From positions 16,626,033 to 16,690,032 of the forward strand of contig JANAVB010031417.1 of NCBI GenBank assembly GCA_029216955.1: a stretch of 64,000 nucleotides of DNA, given 5' to 3'. The translations under genes and the position numbers were made by a program. A model generated the notes under the pieces. That model was not told the origin of the DNA, made no database searches, and saw nothing but the letters and a program-made list of their open reading frames with translations. The stretch is from Iris pallida. Taxonomy: Eukaryota > Streptophyta > Magnoliopsida > Asparagales > Iridaceae. Below are positions 59,923-64,000 of this stretch, piece by piece (positions within the stretch are counted from its first letter, which is position 1; each line of letters starts with the position of its first letter).

Positions 59923-60332
59923 GGCCTCGTTTGGTTCACGGAAAGGAAATGCATTCCTTTGTATTTTCCATGGGAATGGGAAAGTAGAATTCCTGTCACA
60001 TTTCCTTTCCGTTGTTTGGTTAGTGTAGGAAAGGAAAGCAAAAATATAGCAATGTTCCAATAATATCCTTACATATAAAATAAAAATAACATTATGAAAA
60101 ATAACATTAATGGTAAAATAAGCAATAACACATGGTTACTTTTGTCATAGCTTTTGTAATAAATGTTGGGAAAGGAGGAGGGAAAATCAATCCCATGGGT
60201 CATGAGTGGAACCATATTCCCTCCAATTTTCCCCCTTGTGAGGAAATTGATTCCCAAGTTTGTGGTTACCAAACAAAGGAAAGGAACAATTTTCCTTTCC
60301 TACTTCCTTGAATCCGTGAACCAAACGAGGCC
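59923..60332. mobile_element. Tourist-like (PIF/Harbinger) MITE
   Basis: Inverted ends GGCCTCGTTTGGTTCACGGA / TCCGTGAACCAAACGAGGCC (perfect 20 bp) with 3-bp TSD TAA on each side (59920-59922, 60333-60335). 410 bp, no transposase. Confidence 0.93.
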
Positions 60333-60378
60333 TAAATGTTTTAATATGTACTTTCCAACTGATAAGATTTGACTCTCA

Positions 60379-60381
<3 letters not shown>

Positions 60382-60424
<43 letters not shown>
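60382..60424. repeat. (TA)n microsatellite
   Basis: About 43 bp of TA. Confidence 0.95.
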
Positions 60425-60426
<2 letters not shown>

Positions 60427-60794
60427 CACAAGATTACTTCTAGAAGAAACCATTCACATGTGGGGCCAAATGTTGTGCAGCCCACCAACCAATAACTTCC
60501 CCCAGTACTCTTCTTACAAATACCTCCACATACAAACTGCTTTCACTTAACTGCTTTCACTTTTTATGTACATCGAGCTAAACTACAAAGTAAAGGGGTA
60601 TTCTGGGTCAGGTTTGGGTTGGGTTTGGTACATTAGTGAGACAACTGAACCTACCTTGCTATACTATTATAAAATAAAAGTGGACTTGGCCAATTTCCAA
60701 CCAAATCCAGCCAGGATTATTACAAGTCTCTCACAACAATACAAGAGATTCTTGGAAAGAACGGTGACAATCATGTTGACATGTTGTATAAACA

Positions 60795-61270
60795 TGATGA
60801 TGTAAACCAGTCCATATCCAAATTTAGAGATTATCATTGAATTCAGAGAATGGAGACAAACTCCCAGCATGAGCTTAAATCAATGGCAAGACTGAAGTTT
60901 GAAAATAATAGAGAAGGGAGCCAATCGAACTCGGCCTCCCCTGTGATTCCAACATGTATAGACGTAAAAAGGGAAAGGTACTCTACAATCAATTTCACTT
61001 ACAATATATCTAGTATATGAACCTTCATTAGAAAAACTACAAAACATGATGATGAAGACCAGTCCATATGCAAAGTTAGAGAGTATTATTGAATTCAGAG
61101 AATGGAGACAAATTCCCAGTATATGCTTAGATCAACTGCAAGCTTGATGTTTGAAAATAATAGAGAAGAGAGTCTCCAACATTTATAGAGGTAAAAAGGG
61201 AACAGGTACTCCACAATCAATTTCAATTACAATACAGTTAGTATCTAAACTTTCATTAGAAAACTATAAC
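60795..61270. repeat. Diverged tandem duplication of about 250 bp
   Basis: 60795-61035 and 61047-61270 share in order GATGAT..ACCAGTCCATAT, ATTGAATTCAGAGAATGGAG, TTTGAAAATAATAGAGAAG, GTAAAAAGGGAA and ACAATCAATTTCA. The copies differ by small indels, so the event is not recent. Confidence 0.85.
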
Positions 61271-62507
61271 AAAATGGCAGATGAAACAGTAATTATACTG
61301 TGTTATGTGTTGGATACCTTCAAGACACTCTGGTGCATATCAATTGTGGATATCATCTCAATTCTATGCCCCAAGCTCAAAGTAACACACTTCTCAAGAG
61401 ATGAACAGAGAAACCCAATTGGTAACTTGCCCCAAAGACAAAGACCTTCAAGTTTTGCTGTGGGAAAAAAAAAAAGTTAACTAGCCATCAATTTATTAGA
61501 AATTAAGTTTCTTGCTAGTTTGACAACACTACTAGTTGCCATCAACGAGCACGAAACCTGAAATCAACTTAATGAATATTTATATTTTATATCATGAGCA
61601 CTTAAGAAGTTCCCAGTGCATGTAATAACAGGAAGGTAAAGGTAAGTAGGGTAATTTAGGGTTTAAATCAAGGTTCAAACCTCAGTTTCAGTCTCAGTTT
61701 TGGACCCTTCCTATGGCTGTTCTTTTTTTAGGGGTGGGTGGATGGTGAGCCTTGGGTCTGCAATGTTATGAAGTTAGATGGAACCAATTTGTTCCAATAA
61801 CCCAGGACTTGGGCCTGCATTGTCCAAAATTTGAAGAATATAGGCCTAAGCCAGGTCAGCAGTAATATTTATCTTGGTGGATAAAGACTTCAGTCCTGGC
61901 TTGTTCACAGCCAGACAAATGATGACAAGCAACTTATCACAAAATGACCGTAAAATTCGTGGAGAAGATACCAAGTGTATTTGCATAGTTTCTTGTATAT
62001 GAGCTTTTGTTCCACCTCTAGGCAAAATGGTGCCTAAAGCACGATAACGGAAAACCCACTTTTCATGATGGATGAAAACTACTGTGTTCCTATTATTACA
62101 ACTAGGGGTGACCTAAGGATCAAAGGTGATGACGGCACTGGCTACCAAGTCATATACCTTGAGATTGCCAATGATTATTCATGAATTTCTAACAACAGCT
62201 GCTTGTTGAAATAGTATATAGTAAATTGGAAGGAACTTATACACCCATGGTGTAGAGAATTAACAATCAAAAAGGAGATTAGAAGAGAAATATTTGCGGA
62301 TTTGACATGAAAAACAAAACTAAAATAAATTGACCAACCAATGCTGCTCAGCCTACATAAAAAAACCTTTTAAGGAGCTTTAACAAGTCTATATAGCAAT
62401 CATATATAGTTCATTGAACAAATTGTTTTCTAATGTTGTTTGCAAACATATAGCAGATCAAGTATCATATATGGGGAAAATAGTTTTCATTACAATACTG
62501 TCACTTA

Positions 62508-63071
62508 GGGTCTGCTTGGATTGAGGGGGAAAAAAAATAAGCAGGGTTAAGTGGGGTTAAATGAGGGAGAGTTAAGCGAGGGGGAGTAGAGTCAATACAT
62601 AGAACCTTGCTTGGAGTGGAGGGAGAGTTAAGTGGGGGGTGTTTAATAACTCTTGCTTGGATTGGAGGTTTTAAGTGAGAGGATGATTAATAAAAATATG
62701 ATAGTTACCAAAATAACCTTATTAAATGTGTCATAAAATTAAATTTGATTGAAATTTTAATTAGAACTTGTCAAAATATCTTCACAAATTAGGAAGCTAC
62801 GGATTAACATGTTGAGAACAAGAAAAAATGGAGAAAAAATTTATGATATTTTATAAAACAAATAAGGGGCATTTATGACTTTTTAAACAAAACCCTTCAA
62901 TCACCCTCGTTAACCCTCCAATTTGGGGGGTTAAAAAAATGGACAAAAGAGGGTGAAATAAACCCTCACTTAACCCTCTATAACCCTCCCTCCTAAACCC
63001 CCATCCTCAAACCAAGCATGATTTTATTTCCCCCTCACTTAACCCTCTTAACCCTCAATCCAAGCAGACCC
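62508..63071. mobile_element. Tourist-like (PIF/Harbinger) MITE with TTAACCCTC subterminal repeats
   Basis: Inverted ends GGGTCTGCTTGGATTGAGGG / CCCTCAATCCAAGCAGACCC (perfect 20 bp) and 3-bp TSD TTA (62505-62507, 63072-63074). Both flanks inside the ends are packed with GGTTAAG / CTTAACCCTC words, the right arm more than the left. 564 bp. Confidence 0.93.
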
Positions 63072-63744
63072 TTAAAGATATCTCTTTCCATGTCTTGTGC
63101 GGAAGAAATAAAATTAGAGTGTCTGGAGTTAAATATGAGGCTTAAAGTACATCCATTCTTACATTTGCAGAAAATCTGGTTGCAAGAAGTGTTCAGTAAC
63201 GGAAGTTACTGATTAGAACTAATCGGGTCTCTATAATTTATAGTATATCATTGGTTCTGGTCAAGACCATTCAAGAAATAAAAGTACCAAAGAAAGAAAG
63301 AGCTACATCAAGGGCATGTTCTTTTGCAGATTGTGTAGTGACTTCTCCATCATATGAGGCTTATACAAAAAGGGATAAACAAAGTGACAGACTTAATGAG
63401 TCTTCCATTTGCTTATTAAATGATTGTTAATTTAACAATTAACATATGAAATTAAAGTTCAATGGACATATTTTAGTCGTTGTCGTCTTCATCTTATGAC
63501 CATTGATAGATGAATTACTCAGAGGAATTTTGGATCCCAAACAAGGCACACTGAAGACAAGATTCTAATTTGGTGATCAGATAACTATCAGAGTTTTGGT
63601 TGAGACTGGGGCCTAGAGAGACTCAGACCACGAGAAGGCATCTACAATCAGAATTTAGATCCTCTGCATGCACACAGTACGCCAACATTGTCCCAAAAAA
63701 TGAAGTTGAAGTTACTTTAGAGATGACAGAAAACAAAAGATTGA

Positions 63745-63976
63745 CAAACATGGACTCGCCTAGCGCCTAGCCCGCCAAGGTGGGGCCTAGGAGGCCACGG
63801 TTCAAAATAAAAAATAAAAAAACCAAAAAAAAAAACCTACTAAAAATTGCAGAAATAGTCCATAAAACCCAAAAACATGCATAGTCGGGGGTCGGGGGGC
63901 CTAGGTAGGCGCCTAGGCAGGCATCGGCGGGCACCATTCGCCTAGGCGGCCTCCTAGGCCGATTTTTAGAACAATG
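63745..63976. mobile_element. GCCTAGGCG-family MITE, third copy
   Basis: The right end CCTAGGCCGATTTTTAGAACA is the same as that of 48035-48385. The left end starts at or near CGCCTAGCGCCTAGCCCGCC without the TGTTCTAAAAA terminus, so it is truncated or degenerate. The TSD is imperfect (ATTGACAA / ATTGAGAC). Confidence 0.7.
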
Positions 63977-64000
63977 ATTGAGACTGTAACAAAGGATATG

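Larger units (their letters stand above)
59373..64000. other. Region upstream of the first recognised EMF2 exon
   Basis: Probably intron of the EMF2-like gene, since about 180 N-terminal residues are still missing. I found no exon of that protein here. It holds two Tourist-like elements, a tandem duplication, a (TA)n tract and part of a GCCTAGGCG MITE. Other short frames are unsupported. Confidence 0.5.

Overview
This is plant (angiosperm) nuclear DNA. It holds two spliced genes of conserved plant families with GT-AG introns, LTR retrotransposons with chromovirus-type and Tat-type proteins, hAT, Mutator-like and Tourist-like miniature elements, and long (TA)n and (CT)n tracts. I cannot name the species. 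There are no bacterial operons, rRNA genes or CRISPR arrays.

Positions 1-31136 are a nest of four LTR retrotransposons, resolved from LTR ends (TG...CA), primer sites, polypurine tracts and target-site duplications. Element C (+ strand, chromovirus-like pol, 16987-19851 and 27484-31136) is the oldest host. Element B (- strand, Tat-like gag with an extra upstream ORF) ends in C at 16986. Element A (168-11757, - strand, TSD GTAAA) sits inside the protease region of B, so 1-167 is B again. Element D (19852-27483, - strand, TSD GGAAC) sits in the last codons of C's pol. A and D have long LTRs and little or no coding capacity. All pol and gag frames are broken.

Positions 33060-39239 (+) hold an apparently intact five-exon protein phosphatase 2C gene of 284 codons. 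From 59372 down to 45138 (-) lie fourteen exons (450 residues) of an EMBRYONIC FLOWER 2 / VRN2-type Polycomb (PRC2) subunit, with the C2H2 finger and the VEFS box. Its N-terminal exons were not found and probably lie beyond 64000. The two genes converge tail to tail across about 5.9 kb of transposon-rich DNA.

Introns and intergenic DNA carry many small DNA transposons whose ends and duplications can be read directly: hAT-like with 8-bp TSDs (38537-39001, 40513-41985, 48035-48385, 50803-51094, 57525-58028), an 8-bp TSD element (42901-43769), a Mutator-like element with a 9-bp TSD (55098-55481), Tourist-like elements with TAA/TTA TSDs (59923-60332, 62508-63071), a tRNA-derived SINE and a large foldback.

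The least conventional signals are short-motif arrays inside these elements: GCGTAAA at about 26-bp spacing in the U3 of B, a chain of TTGCAC/GTGCAA hairpins in the leader of D, and a palindrome array (GGACTGCCA/TGGCAGTCC) inside 42901-43769. I see no host multi-gene novel system.
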